This document shows positions 10,135 to 19,188 of a DNA stretch of 64,000 bases, piece after piece. Numbering within the stretch: the stretch's first letter is position 1; each line of letters begins with the position of its first letter. Origin of the DNA: Arthrobacter sp. MYb214 (GTDB lineage: Bacteria > Actinomycetota > Actinomycetes > Actinomycetales > Micrococcaceae); NCBI RefSeq assembly GCF_002979865.1, contig NZ_PCPZ01000004.1, forward strand, positions 360,133 through 424,132, in the 5' to 3' direction. Made by a program: the position numbers and the translations under genes. The notes beneath the pieces are model-generated. The model saw nothing but the letters and a program-made list of their open reading frames with translations. It had not been told where the DNA came from and made no database searches.

Positions 10135-11349
10135 ATGGGCAACTTGGCAGTAAGCTACGCCGGGGCAGGCAAGGTCGAGCTGATCGACACCCCGTACCCC
10201 GAATTCGAATTGAAGGACGGGCCCGGGGTCCACCCGGCAAACGTCGGGCGGCAGGTGCACCACGGGGTCATCCTGCGCACCATCGCCACCAACATCTGCG
10301 GTTCGGACCAGCACATGGTCCGCGGCCGCACCACCGCGCCCGTCGGGTTGGTGCTGGGCCACGAGATCACCGGCGAAGTGGTGGAAGTAGGCCGCGATGT
10401 GGAATTCCTCAAGGTCGGCGACGTCGTCTCGGTGCCCTTCAACATCTCCTGCGGCCGCTGCCGCAACTGCAAGGTCGGGCAAACCGGCATCTGCCTGAAC
10501 GTCAATCCCGACCGCCCCGGTTCCGCCTACGGCTACGTGGACATGGGCGGCTGGGTGGGTGGCCAGGCCGAATACGTGCTGGTGCCCTACGCTGACTGGA
10601 ACGCCCTGAAATTCCCCGACCGCGACCAGGCCATGGAGAAGATCCTGGACCTGGCCATGCTCTCGGACATCTTCCCGACCGGCTACCACGGAGCCATCGG
10701 CGCCGGGGTCACCGTCGGCTCCACCGTCTATGTCGCCGGCGCCGGCCCGGTGGGCCTGGCCGCGGCCACCTCCGCGCAGCTGCTGGGTGCGGCCACCGTG
10801 ATTGTCGGGGACCTGAACGCCGACCGGCTGGCCCAGGCGCGCAGCTTCGGCTGCGAGACCGTGGACGTCTCGCAGGGCGACCCGGCCGAGCAGATCGCCC
10901 AGATCCTGGGCGTGCCCGAGGTCGACTGCGGCATCGACGCAGTGGGCTTCGAAGCGCGCGGGCACGGGCACGACGCTGGCAAGGAGCAGCCTGCCACGGT
11001 GCTCAATTCGCTGATGGAAATCACCCGTGCCGGCGGCAGCCTGGGCATCCCGGGACTCTATGTCACCGGGGATCCGGGCGCCGAGGACGAAGCGGCCAAG
11101 GTCGGTTCGCTGTCCATGCGCTTCGGCCTGGGCTTCGCCAAGTCCCACACCTTCGTCACGGGCCAGTGCCCGGTGATGAAGTACCACCGCGGGCTGATGC
11201 AGGCGATCCTCTCGGACAAGGTCTCGATTGCCAAGAACGTCAACGCCACGGCCATTGGCTTGGACCGGGCCCCGCAGGGCTACGCGGCCTTCGACGAAGG
11301 CGCCGCGCAGAAGTTCGTGCTCGACCCGCACGGGCTGATCCGCGCTTGA
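10135..11349 (+). CDS. fdhA: Formaldehyde dehydrogenase, glutathione-independent (zinc ADH family)
   Basis: The 404-residue protein is a medium-chain zinc dehydrogenase close in length and motifs to the Pseudomonas putida glutathione-independent formaldehyde dehydrogenase. Catalytic zinc residues lie in TNICGSDQHMV and GHEITGEVVE, the four structural-zinc cysteines in SCGRCRNCKVGQTGIC, and the NAD-binding loop is VYVAGAGPVGLAAA. It oxidises formaldehyde to formate without added thiol cofactor. GbcA releases formaldehyde, and dimethylglycine oxidase releases it when folate is short, so the gene fits the cluster. ATG 10135 has AAGGAAG upstream. A related aldehyde dismutase cannot be excluded from sequence alone. 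Confidence 0.88.
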   Translation: MGNLAVSYAGAGKVELIDTPYPEFELKDGPGVHPANVGRQVHHGVILRTIATNICGSDQHMVRGRTTAPVGLVLGHEITGEVVEVGRDVEFLKVGDVVSVPFNISCGRCRNCKVGQTGICLNVNPDRPGSAYGYVDMGGWVGGQAEYVLVPYADWNALKFPDRDQAMEKILDLAMLSDIFPTGYHGAIGAGVTVGSTVYVAGAGPVGLAAATSAQLLGAATVIVGDLNADRLAQARSFGCETVDVSQGDPAEQIAQILGVPEVDCGIDAVGFEARGHGHDAGKEQPATVLNSLMEITRAGGSLGIPGLYVTGDPGAEDEAAKVGSLSMRFGLGFAKSHTFVTGQCPVMKYHRGLMQAILSDKVSIAKNVNATAIGLDRAPQGYAAFDEGAAQKFVLDPHGLIRA

Positions 11350-11369
11350 CGCGCATTTAACCGCTGCCC

Positions 11370-11406
11370 GCCGTGCCGGCCGGGAACAATTCCCGGCCTG
11401 CACGGC
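11370..11406 (+). terminator. Hairpin downstream of fdhA
   Basis: Arms at 11370-11386 (GCCGTGCCGGCCGGGAA) and 11390-11406 pair through a 3-base loop with a small mismatch near the base. It starts about 20 bases after the fdhA stop, and no T-run follows. Confidence 0.6.
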
Positions 11407-11548
11407 GCACTTCCGGCCGGCTCTTGAGCCCGGCCGATTTGCCGGCCCCGGCCACCACTCACGAGCAAACCCGGGACCCCGGCTGATTCGGCGCGCCCGC
11501 ATTCCCCTGCCGGCCCGCCACCTATTGCCTTTATTGAAGGAAACCGAA

Positions 11549-13420
11549 ATGAAACGCACTGAGCAACCCGTGAACGACCTGGTCAGCGAGCTGCACTCGG
11601 CTCGCCGGCGCCGGCCCAGAAGATACCTGTCCTCCGGCACCGACTACTGGGTCTTCGGCATTGCCGGACTCCTCGCCCTGGCGTTCATCGCCTGGGGCTT
11701 CGCTTCGCCCGAAGGGCTGGGCTCCGCGGCCGGGAAGGCCCTCGACTGGGTGATTACAAACACCGGCTGGGTCTTCGTGATCGCCGCGACCGTTTTCACC
11801 CTGTTCGTGCTGGTGGTCGCGGCCAAGAGCTTCGGGCGCATCCCGCTGGGCAAGGACGGGGAGAAGCCGCAGTTCAGCACGGTTTCCTGGATCTCGATGA
11901 TGTTCGCCACCGGCATGGGCATCGGGCTGGTCTTCTACGGGGTGGGCGAACCGCTGTACTTCTACATGTCTCCGCCGCCGGAAACCGTGGGCGGGCAGAC
12001 CTCGGCCGCGGTGGGCACGGCCATGGGCACCACCATGTTCCACTGGACGCTGTTCCCCTGGGCCATGTACGCGATTGTCGGGCTGGGCATGGCCTACGGC
12101 AGCTTCCGGCTGGGCCGCCCGCAGCTGTTCTCCTCGATGTTCACCTCGATCTTCGGCGAAAGGGTCGTCCACGGCTGGGGCGGGAAGACGATCAACATCC
12201 TGGCTATCCTGGCCACGCTTTTCGGCTCGGCCTGCTCGCTGGGGCTCGGCGCGCTGCAGATCGGCGGCGGCATCCAGTCCGCCGGGCTGCTGTCCTCGGT
12301 GGGTTCGGGGGTCCTGGTACTGATCATTGCGGTGCTCACCGCCTTGTTCGTGGCCTCGGCCGTCTCCGGAATCGAGCGCGGCATCCAGTGGCTGTCCAAT
12401 ATCAACATGGTGCTGGCGGTGATCCTGGCGCTGATCGTGTTCATCGGCGGGCCGACGCTGTTCATCCTGAACGTGATTCCCAATGCGGTGGGCTCCTTCA
12501 TCGCGGATCTGCCGGAAATGGCATCGCGGACCGCGGCTTCCGGGGACGGCGACATGGCCGCCTGGCTTTCCTCCTGGACCATCTTCTACTGGGCCTGGTG
12601 GGTTTCCTGGACCCCGTTCGTGGGCCTGTTCATCGCGCGGATCTCGCGCGGGCGCAGCATCCGCCAGTTCGTCACCGGGGTGCTGCTGGTACCTTCCACC
12701 GTCACGCTGTTCTGGTTCGCCATCTTCGGCGGCGGCGCCATCGGCCTGCAGGAGCGGGCCGAGCGCAACGGGGATATGGGTCAGGCGCTGGCCCAGATGG
12801 TGGACGGGGCCCCGGACATCGACTTCAACTCGGTGCTCTTCGAGCTGCTGGGCGCACTGCCATTCCCCGAATGGTTCTCCATTGCGCTGATGGCTCTGGC
12901 CGTGGTGCTGATTGCCATCTTCTTCGTCACCGGGGCGGACTCCGCCTCGATCGTGATGGGCGCGCTGAGCGAACGCGGCGCGCAGGAGCCCTCGAAGAAG
13001 TCGGTGGTCTTCTGGGGCGTCTCGGTGGGAGCGGTGGCCGCGGTCATGCTGCTGGCCGGCGGGGACCATCCGGCGGCGGCCCTGAACGGGCTGAAGAACA
13101 TCACCATCGTCTCGGCGCTGCCCTTCGTGCTGGTGATGCTGTTGCTGTGCGTGGCGCTGTGGAAGGACCTGTGCCGTGATCCGCTGGTGCTGCGCGGCAA
13201 GGTGGCGATGGAGGTGCTGGAGCAGGCGGTGGATGACGGAATCGACCGCCACGAAGGCGAGCAGTTCAGCCTGATGACCAGGGAGAACTCCATTGTGGCC
13301 GCGTCGGGCCTGCCGGCTGGAGACCGGCCGGAGCCGGTGGCCCAGGAGCTGGAAGCCCCGGTGCGCGAACCGCAGCCGCGGCCCGAAACTGATCTGGAAC
13401 CCGAGGGCGCCGGCCGCTAG
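11549..13420 (+). CDS. BCCT-family glycine betaine transporter
   Basis: The 623-residue membrane protein has about 12 hydrophobic segments and BCCT signatures: ATGMGIGLVFYGVGEPLYFY (near residue 120), the TM8 block FYWAWWVSWTPFVGLFIARI, then SRGRSIRQFVTGVLL. BCCT carriers take up betaine, carnitine or choline, mostly with Na+. BetP-type osmosensing uses the charged termini. Here an Arg-rich N-terminus (ARRRRPRRY) and a C-terminal hydrophilic tail of about 75 residues rich in Pro and Glu are visible. Its place beside betaine demethylation genes suggests nutrient uptake rather than only osmoprotection. ATG 11549 has GAAGGAAA upstream; ATG 11525 is rejected. An 18-base palindrome spans its stop codon. 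Confidence 0.92.
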   Translation: MKRTEQPVNDLVSELHSARRRRPRRYLSSGTDYWVFGIAGLLALAFIAWGFASPEGLGSAAGKALDWVITNTGWVFVIAATVFTLFVLVVAAKSFGRIPLGKDGEKPQFSTVSWISMMFATGMGIGLVFYGVGEPLYFYMSPPPETVGGQTSAAVGTAMGTTMFHWTLFPWAMYAIVGLGMAYGSFRLGRPQLFSSMFTSIFGERVVHGWGGKTINILAILATLFGSACSLGLGALQIGGGIQSAGLLSSVGSGVLVLIIAVLTALFVASAVSGIERGIQWLSNINMVLAVILALIVFIGGPTLFILNVIPNAVGSFIADLPEMASRTAASGDGDMAAWLSSWTIFYWAWWVSWTPFVGLFIARISRGRSIRQFVTGVLLVPSTVTLFWFAIFGGGAIGLQERAERNGDMGQALAQMVDGAPDIDFNSVLFELLGALPFPEWFSIALMALAVVLIAIFFVTGADSASIVMGALSERGAQEPSKKSVVFWGVSVGAVAAVMLLAGGDHPAAALNGLKNITIVSALPFVLVMLLLCVALWKDLCRDPLVLRGKVAMEVLEQAVDDGIDRHEGEQFSLMTRENSIVAASGLPAGDRPEPVAQELEAPVREPQPRPETDLEPEGAGR

Positions 13421-13427
13421 CGGCCGG
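13410..13427. terminator. Palindrome over the BCCT stop codon
   Basis: CCGGCCGCTAGCGGCCGG is a perfect 18-base palindrome that includes the TAG stop. Only 27 bases separate the convergent BCCT and GntR genes, so this compact GC hairpin is the best terminator candidate for both. Confidence 0.45.
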
Positions 13428-13447
13428 TTCGCGTCCCCGGCATCCAG

Positions 13448-14116
13448 CTAGGGGGCGCGGCGCAGGGCCTGCTCGAAGTGGGCCACATGCTCGGAGACCA
13501 GCCGCGCTGCCAGCTGCGCGTCGCCGTCGAGGATGGCGCGCAGCAGGGCCGAATGCTCGGAAATGTGCTCTGCGATCGGAGGCATCTGGTCGATGACCAG
13601 GCACCAGATCCGGGTCACCAGATTATCCAGGCGCACCAGGGTTTCCTCCAGGTACTTGTTGGCCGCCGCTTTGTAGATGAGCCGGTGGATGCGCACATCC
13701 AGCAACAGCAGCGAACGCTGGTCCAGGGCGGGATCCAGGGCATCGATCTGCTGCAGGTAACTGGCCAGCTGCTCGCGGATCTGCGGGTCCTTGTTCGCGG
13801 CCGCGTTGCGCGCGGCCAGCGGCTCGAGCACCTGGCGCATTTCGGAGATGTAGTTCAGCTCATGGAAATCCACGGCCGTGGCGAAGGTGCCGCGGCGCGG
13901 ATAGGACACCACCAGATGGTCGGTTTCCAGCCGCTTGAGAGCCTCGCGCATCGGGGTGCGCCCAATGCCCAGTTCTTCGGCCAGCTGCGGCTCGTGGATC
14001 GGGTGCGTCGGAGCGATTTCGAGCAGCACCAGCCGGTCGCGCAATGCGTTGTAGGCTCGATCAGCCATCGAGCCTTGCTCGGTGGCGGCGCTGGTCAGTT
14101 CGGTGGGCCTTGGCAT
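13448..14116 (-). CDS. GntR-family (FCD) transcriptional regulator
   Basis: The 222-residue protein has a GntR winged helix (residues 15-80; HEPQLAEELGIGRTPMREAL, then KRLETDHLV and RRGTFAT) and an all-helical FCD ligand domain (EMRQVLEPLAARNAA, DVRIHRLIYKAAANKYLEE, EHSALLRAILDGDAQLAARL) with the Asp/His metal-site pattern. It is divergent from purU, with a perfect palindrome TGATATATCA in the shared promoter. Related sites before fchA and fdhA suggest it controls the one-carbon genes. ATG 14116 has AGAGAG close upstream. GTG 14131 would add five residues. Confidence 0.85.
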   Translation of the reverse strand: MPRPTELTSAATEQGSMADRAYNALRDRLVLLEIAPTHPIHEPQLAEELGIGRTPMREALKRLETDHLVVSYPRRGTFATAVDFHELNYISEMRQVLEPLAARNAAANKDPQIREQLASYLQQIDALDPALDQRSLLLLDVRIHRLIYKAAANKYLEETLVRLDNLVTRIWCLVIDQMPPIAEHISEHSALLRAILDGDAQLAARLVSEHVAHFEQALRRAP

Positions 14117-14566
14117 ATCGCTCTCTATCACTGTTCAAAAATCAATTGCCGACACACAAAGAGTATCTCCCCGGCTTCGATTTGGGCGCTTTTCCTGTGC
14201 CGATGCGCTCAACAGCCCTTGGCTTGCCGGCCAGCGGCAGAGCGGAAAACCGTACTGGGGGCTTTGGGAAAGGCGCCAGGAAGAACCGCCGGAAAAGTTG
14301 TTGACGCTGTGTTGAAGCACACATAGTATTGTGATCATCAATTGATATATCAGTATCCGGCCAGAGGTTGGCGAGTCTGCCCGCAGCTGCTTCCGAAGGC
14401 AGGGGCGGCGCGCAGTTCCGCTGGGAAAACTCAGACCGGACGGCTTTGAATCCGCGGCGCAGAGCACTGCGCGGAAGCCAGGTGCAACCGCATGAAAATC
14501 CCCCGAAAAACCACTACGAGCCATGGCGAAGCTAATGCCATCTCGGCGAAACCAAGGAGCGGCACG
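14117..14566. promoter_or_regulatory. Divergent promoter region gntR / purU with palindrome TGATATATCA
   Basis: No gene is seen in these 450 bases. The stretch at 14300-14360 is AT-richer and contains TTGACG followed by TAGTAT (plausible -35/-10) and the perfect palindrome TGATATATCA at 14343-14352, the best GntR operator candidate of the three in this region. In-frame codons upstream of purU ATG 14567 (from 14492) are not supported by family length. Confidence 0.5.
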
Positions 14567-15439
14567 ATGACCGAACCGAACAACAAGTATGTCCTGACCC
14601 TCACCTGCGCCGAGCGCCCGGGCATCGTGCATGCGGTCACCGGGTTGCTGCTCAAGCACCATGGCGACATCCGGGAGCTCAAGCAGCATGACGACCAGCT
14701 TTCCGGGACGCTCTTCATGCGCATCGAATTCGAGGTCGCCGCGGCGGAGGATATCCCCGCTGAGATCGCCGAACTCGAGTCGGGCCTCGGCCAACTCGCC
14801 GATGAGCACCAGGCGACCTGGGGTTTGCGCCCGGCCGGCAACAAGAAGCGCGTGGTGGTGATGGTCTCCAAGTTCGGTCACTGCCTGCACGACCTGCTGT
14901 TCCGCGCCCGGATGGGGGAGCTGCCGGTGGAGATCGCGGCAGTAGTCTCCAACCACCCAGACCACCGGCAGCAGGTCGAGTGGAACGGGATTCCGTTCTT
15001 CCATATTCCTGTCACCCCTGAGACCAAGCCCGAGGCCGAGTCCAAGCTGATGGACCTGGTGGAGCGCTTCGAGGTGGATCTGGTGGTGCTGGCCCGCTAC
15101 ATGCAGGTGCTCTCCGATGATCTCACCCGCAAGCTCACCGGCCGGGCCATCAACATCCACCATTCGTTCCTGCCCTCCTTTAAGGGGGCCAAGCCCTACC
15201 ACCAGGCCTTCGAACGCGGGGTGAAGACCGTGGGCGCCACGGCGCACTACGTGAATTCGGAGTTGGACGAGGGACCGATCATCACCCAGCGCGTCCAGGA
15301 AGTGGACCACAGCTACGCGCCCGAGCACCTGGTGGCCGCCGGACGCGATACCGAGTGCAAAGCCCTGTCCGATGCGGTGCGCTGGCACTGCGAAGACCGG
15401 GTCTTCCTCAGCGGCTCGCGCACCGTGGTGCTGCGCTAG
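14567..15439 (+). CDS. purU: Formyltetrahydrofolate deformylase PurU
   Basis: The 290-residue protein has an N-terminal ACT regulatory domain (residues 5-80; LTLTCAERPGIVHAVTGLLL) and a C-terminal formyltransferase-fold domain (residues 90-285) with VVSNHPDHR, NIHHSFLPSFKGAKPYHQAF, GATAHYVN and DEGPII; the Asn, His and Asp of these motifs form the active site. It hydrolyses 10-formyl-THF to formate and THF, regenerating the cofactor that dimethylglycine oxidase needs. With folD and the FchA-like gene it completes a folate route from methyl groups to formate. AAGGAG lies 8 bases before ATG 14567. A purU gene near dimethylglycine genes is known in Arthrobacter. Confidence 0.93.
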   Translation: MTEPNNKYVLTLTCAERPGIVHAVTGLLLKHHGDIRELKQHDDQLSGTLFMRIEFEVAAAEDIPAEIAELESGLGQLADEHQATWGLRPAGNKKRVVVMVSKFGHCLHDLLFRARMGELPVEIAAVVSNHPDHRQQVEWNGIPFFHIPVTPETKPEAESKLMDLVERFEVDLVVLARYMQVLSDDLTRKLTGRAINIHHSFLPSFKGAKPYHQAFERGVKTVGATAHYVNSELDEGPIITQRVQEVDHSYAPEHLVAAGRDTECKALSDAVRWHCEDRVFLSGSRTVVLR

Positions 15440-15452
15440 CACCCTCCGGGCC

Positions 15453-15518
15453 AAAGGCCCCGGCGGGGATTCGACGGACATCATATGACGATGCCCGCCG
15501 AACCCGGCCGGGGCCTTT
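15453..15518 (+). terminator. Long hairpin downstream of purU
   Basis: Outer arms AAAGGCCCCGGC (15453-15464) and the complement at 15507-15518 pair perfectly, and the partly overlapping CGGCGGG / CCCGCCG pair (15461-15467, 15494-15500) extends the stem. It begins 13 bases after the purU stop. Confidence 0.65.
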
Positions 15519-15734
15519 GCTGTTGCCCGCCGTTTGGGCCCGGAGGCGCTCGACCGGTGGCGAAAAGGCCGGGAAGACAGTGCGGTCGAATGCAGGGGCA
15601 CGGAAGTTTTCCCAAGTTAACCTAGGAATTATCCTTGTCTTGGCCACTGGGGCTATGCAAGGCTATGGATCAAGCGGCTGCTTGTGACCCAGCTCATGAA
15701 ATAAGAACCAGCGGCTCCCAGAAGGAATGTGTCG

Positions 15735-15863
15735 ATGTTTGGACTACCGGCGTTCACGACCATGGTCATCATCGGGGTTCCGGCCCTCTGGGTGATCTAC
15801 ACAGCTGTTTTCCTGTGGCTCAGCCGCGGCTGGAAGCGCGAGGATGCGAAGGAGCAGCAGTGA
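15735..15863 (+). CDS. Small accessory membrane protein of the downstream symporter (42 aa)
   Basis: ATG 15735 has GAAGGAA upstream and encodes 42 residues: one hydrophobic helix (TTMVIIGVPALWVIYTAVFL) followed by a charged tail WLSRGWKREDAKEQQ. The TGA overlaps the GTG start of the SSS symporter (GTGA), so the two are coupled. Single-helix proteins of this size are often encoded just before SSS symporters and are thought to be small accessory subunits. I infer the same role here. Confidence 0.75.
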   Translation: MFGLPAFTTMVIIGVPALWVIYTAVFLWLSRGWKREDAKEQQ

Positions 15864-17407
15864 GCATCGAAATCCTGTTCCTGGTCATCTATTTCATCGC
15901 CATGGCCGCCATCGGCTTCTGGGCGATGAAGCGAGGCAAGCAAGATGCCGAAGGGTTCCTGCTCGGCGGACGCAGCCTCGGCCCCGGTGTCACCGCGCTG
16001 CGGCTGCAGAGTTCTTCCATGTCCGGCTACATGTTCATGGGTGCCGGATCCATGGGCTACACCCAAGGCTATTTCAGCATGTGGTATGCGCTGGGCGACC
16101 TGGGCGGCGGCATCCTGAACCTCTCGGTCCTGGGCCGGCGCATGCGCAAGCTATCCCAGATCCTGGGGTCCATCACCTCCATCGAGTACCTGGAGCACCG
16201 CTATCCCTCGAAGTGGATCCGGCTCATCGCCGCTCCCGTGGCGCTGTTCTGCATGTTCTTCTACGTGCTGGCCCAGTTCATCGCCGGCGGCCGCGGATTG
16301 GAAATGGTCTCCGGGGTGTCCTTCCCGGTGGCCTTGGCGATCGCCATCGGCGTGATTGTCCTCTATACCTTCCTGGGCGGCTACCTGGCTGTGGCCTACA
16401 CCGACTTCGTGCAGGCCATCATCATGGTGGTCGGCATGGTCTGGATCCTGGTTGCCACGCTGATGGCCGTGGGCGGTTTCACCAAGGGCAATGAGACTGT
16501 GGGCGGGATCAACCCCAACCTGCTGACCATGTGGGGAGCGGATCTGGGCTACCAGGGACAGTGGGGAGTCATTCTCGGTGCGCTGCTGGTCTTCTCCATC
16601 GGCTACATGGGCTGGCCGCACGTGGTGGTCAGCCACATGGCCATGAAGAAGCCTTCGGTGGCACGTACCGCAGGGGTCTACTCATTGGTATTCAACTTGC
16701 TGTTCATCCCCGGCCCCTACCTGGTGGGCCTGTTCGCGCTGATCCTGCTGCCCAACCTGGCCAACCCGGAAACCGCGATCTTCGAGGTCGCCGACGCGGT
16801 GCTGCCGACCTTCGCCGTGGGCATCGTCATGGCAGCGATCATGGCAGCCATCATGTCCACCGCCGATGCCCTGCTGCTGCAGGCCGGCACCATCGCCAGC
16901 CAGGACATCTACGCCCGGTTCATCAACAAGAAGATGAGCGATGCGCAGATGGTCTGGGTCTCGCGGATCACCGTGCTGGCCCTGGCCATCATCGGCTATG
17001 GCATTGCCGCTTTTGATCCTCCCGCGGTGGCCGCCGTGGTGATCTTCTCAACGACCGTGCTGGGCAGCGCCTTTGTCCCTTCCTATATCTGCGCGGTGTG
17101 GTGGAAGAAGGCCAATACCGTTGGCGCGATCTCATCGATGGCCGCCGGCACCCTGGTCTCGGTGCTCTGGCAGGTGTCCGGCGCGCCGGATGCCACCGGC
17201 ATTGATCCGATGGTCACCGGCATCCTGGCCTCCACCGCGGCCATGGTCATCGGCAGCCTGGCCAGCCAGAAGTCGCATCCCGTGCCGGAGCATATTGGCC
17301 GTGCCCTGGATGAGACTGCGAAGATCGGCCCGATCCCGAAGAAGATGCTCATGGGCCAGGATGCACTGCTGGCCAGCCAGGCGGAAATGGCGGCCCGCGG
17401 TGAATGA
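15860..17407 (+). CDS. Sodium:solute symporter (SSS family)
   Basis: The 515-residue protein has about 13 membrane segments and SSS features: GGRSLGPGVTALRLQSSSMS in TM2 (sodium-site region), GSITSIEYLEHRYPS, LGGYLAVAYTDFVQAIIM and the Ser/Thr-rich TM8 AAIMAAIMSTADALLLQAGT. It most resembles PutP/PanF-type carriers. The substrate is not evident. The downstream amidohydrolase and carboxypeptidase suggest an organic nitrogen compound or amino acid. GTG 15860 overlaps the small gene before it, and its own end overlaps the following unknown gene, making a tight operon. Confidence 0.88.
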   Translation: MSIEILFLVIYFIAMAAIGFWAMKRGKQDAEGFLLGGRSLGPGVTALRLQSSSMSGYMFMGAGSMGYTQGYFSMWYALGDLGGGILNLSVLGRRMRKLSQILGSITSIEYLEHRYPSKWIRLIAAPVALFCMFFYVLAQFIAGGRGLEMVSGVSFPVALAIAIGVIVLYTFLGGYLAVAYTDFVQAIIMVVGMVWILVATLMAVGGFTKGNETVGGINPNLLTMWGADLGYQGQWGVILGALLVFSIGYMGWPHVVVSHMAMKKPSVARTAGVYSLVFNLLFIPGPYLVGLFALILLPNLANPETAIFEVADAVLPTFAVGIVMAAIMAAIMSTADALLLQAGTIASQDIYARFINKKMSDAQMVWVSRITVLALAIIGYGIAAFDPPAVAAVVIFSTTVLGSAFVPSYICAVWWKKANTVGAISSMAAGTLVSVLWQVSGAPDATGIDPMVTGILASTAAMVIGSLASQKSHPVPEHIGRALDETAKIGPIPKKMLMGQDALLASQAEMAARGE

Positions 17408-17894
17408 ACTGGTGCTGAAAACCTTGGTCGATGACCAGGACGCGCAACGCATCCTTGCCGCCAAGGCGCCAGGGCTGAGAGTCGAGTCGGCCAAGCTGCG
17501 CCATCATCCCTTTGCGGGGTTCATCTTCGAGGTGCCGCAGCTGGCCGGGCGGTCAGGGCAGGCGCACGCCTTGGTGGACTACTACTCGGGCAAGGCCTTC
17601 GTCTGCGATCCGTGGCAAGCCGAAGATGCGGAAACCGGCCAAGTGCTGGACCGGGTGGCTGATCCCCAGTGGAACACCATCGATTTCGACACTGCACGCC
17701 GGCGGGCCAAGGCCCTGCTATCCACCGCGGCACTGCGCCGGGCCCGGCTGGCCTGGCGCGGCGGGGTCCGGGAAAAGAGCAGTGTCGCAAAGGTCTGGAA
17801 ACCCAACTGGATGGTCGAAGCGAGCCTGGAGAAAAAGTCCTACCGCGTCATGGTGGACGGACTGAACGGCGGCTACTTCATCATCGGCAGCTGA
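17400..17894 (+). CDS. Uncharacterised protein (164 aa) coupled to the symporter
   Basis: GTG 17400 overlaps the last 8 bases of the symporter gene. The product is soluble, basic in the middle (ARRRRAKALLS, RRARLAWRGGVREKSS) and ends in KPNWMVEASLEKKSYRVMVD followed by GLNGGYFIIGS. This last part looks like the W-x-V...Y-x-V-x-V-D...G-G-Y-x strand pattern of PepSY-like domains, but that is only a resemblance. No signal peptide or catalytic motif was found. Overlap with the symporter gene suggests a role in its assembly or regulation. Function unknown. Confidence 0.7.
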   Translation: MNELVLKTLVDDQDAQRILAAKAPGLRVESAKLRHHPFAGFIFEVPQLAGRSGQAHALVDYYSGKAFVCDPWQAEDAETGQVLDRVADPQWNTIDFDTARRRAKALLSTAALRRARLAWRGGVREKSSVAKVWKPNWMVEASLEKKSYRVMVDGLNGGYFIIGS

Positions 17895-17963
17895 GACTGG
17901 AAACGCCGGAGGACGGCGCAATGACCAAGATCCATCCCATCACAGGAAGACATCGGAGATTCA

Positions 17964-19040
17964 ATGAAGAATATGCCAAAGCAGTTCCCCGCTCAGTTGC
18001 TGAAGAAGGGCTCCTGCATCGTTGCCGGCTCGGCACTGTTCCTCGGCTTGGGGCTTGTCCCGGCCAATGCCGTAGGCAACGGGCCGGATTACACCGGAAA
18101 TGAAACCATCAACACCTCGATCCTGCATACGCACGAGTCGATGGCCGCCGAACTGCGCAAGCAGGATGCCAAGCAATCGGCGATGGAACTGGAAGTCATC
18201 GGCCAATCCGCCAAGGGACGCGATCTGTTCCTGGCCAAGTACCTTTCTAACCCGGAAAATCCCACGATCATGTTCCTCACCCAGCAGCACGGCAACGAGC
18301 AGCTGACCACCGAGGGGACCCTGGAAGTGATCAAGCACCTGGGCTCGGGGCGGATGAAGGAGGTGCTCAAGGACGTCAACATCCTGGTGGTGCCGATGCT
18401 GAACCCGGATGGCGCCATGGGCGATGTGGACTTCCCGCTCGATGACTACATCGCCTCGGGGGACCGGCACCTGACCCGCTACAACGCCAACAACGTGGAC
18501 ATCAACCGGGACCACGTGGCCAAGACGCAACCGGAAATCCAGGCGCTGCACAACAATGTGCTCTCCGCCTACGGCATCGACTACATGATCGACCTGCACC
18601 ATCAGGGCACCCGCTCGGCGGTGGACGGCAAGCTGGTGTCCGGCTCGATCCTCTACCCGACGACCCCGGACGTGCCTGAGGAAGTCCGCGAGGGTTCCAA
18701 GCGCCTGGGCGCAGTGGTCTACCAGAATGTCGACCGGACCGGCTGGGGCCACTTGGGCAAGTACGTGGGCGGGACCGCCAACACCATTGCGCGCAATGGC
18801 ATCGCGGCCGAATACGGCATTTCCACCTTGCTCTTCGAAATGCGCGGCATGAGCGATCACAGCAACCCGGATTATGTCCTGGGACAGAAATCCAATGGCT
18901 ACTTGCGCCAGCAGACCATCCTGACCCTGGAGAGCACCATCAAGGCGGTAGCCGATGGCTCCGTGGAAACCATGGATACCTCCTTCTGGGACAGCCTGCC
19001 GGAGCAGTCGACGTTGCCCGGAGAAGAGGCTGACGAATAG
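17964..19040 (+). CDS. Secreted M14-family zinc carboxypeptidase
   Basis: The 358-residue protein has a signal peptide (basic start, GSALFLGLGLVPANA; cleavage near residue 36) and M14 metallopeptidase motifs: zinc ligands His109 and Glu112 in QQHGNEQ, the NVDINRDH segment (about 177-184), DLHHQG (about 210-215) with the third zinc histidine, and catalytic Glu292 in LLFEMRG. It should trim C-terminal residues from peptides or cleave a peptidoglycan-type bond outside the membrane. Gene order suggests that its products feed the upstream symporter. ATG 17964 has GGAG 5 bases before it. Confidence 0.85.
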   Translation: MKNMPKQFPAQLLKKGSCIVAGSALFLGLGLVPANAVGNGPDYTGNETINTSILHTHESMAAELRKQDAKQSAMELEVIGQSAKGRDLFLAKYLSNPENPTIMFLTQQHGNEQLTTEGTLEVIKHLGSGRMKEVLKDVNILVVPMLNPDGAMGDVDFPLDDYIASGDRHLTRYNANNVDINRDHVAKTQPEIQALHNNVLSAYGIDYMIDLHHQGTRSAVDGKLVSGSILYPTTPDVPEEVREGSKRLGAVVYQNVDRTGWGHLGKYVGGTANTIARNGIAAEYGISTLLFEMRGMSDHSNPDYVLGQKSNGYLRQQTILTLESTIKAVADGSVETMDTSFWDSLPEQSTLPGEEADE

Positions 19041-19052
19041 CCGATCCAGTTG

Positions 19053-19078
19053 ATGGCGGGCCCGCAAGGGCCCGCCAT
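19053..19078 (+). terminator. Hairpin downstream of the carboxypeptidase
   Basis: ATGGCGGGCCC (19053-19063) pairs perfectly with 19068-19078 through a GCAA tetraloop and is followed by TGTCCT. It lies 12 bases after the stop. Confidence 0.75.
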
Positions 19079-19188
19079 TGTCCTGCCTGGAGCAGGAGAA
19101 CCGCGCTCGGCCCGAAGCGCTGCTGGCCCTAGGGGCGCATGCGGTACGTTTCTACTAGCACTGTCCATACCGGCAAGGAAGCTGAACC

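Noticed and set aside
10117..11640. Minus-strand open frame of 507 codons opposite fdhA
   Set aside because: Shadow of a clear zinc dehydrogenase gene.
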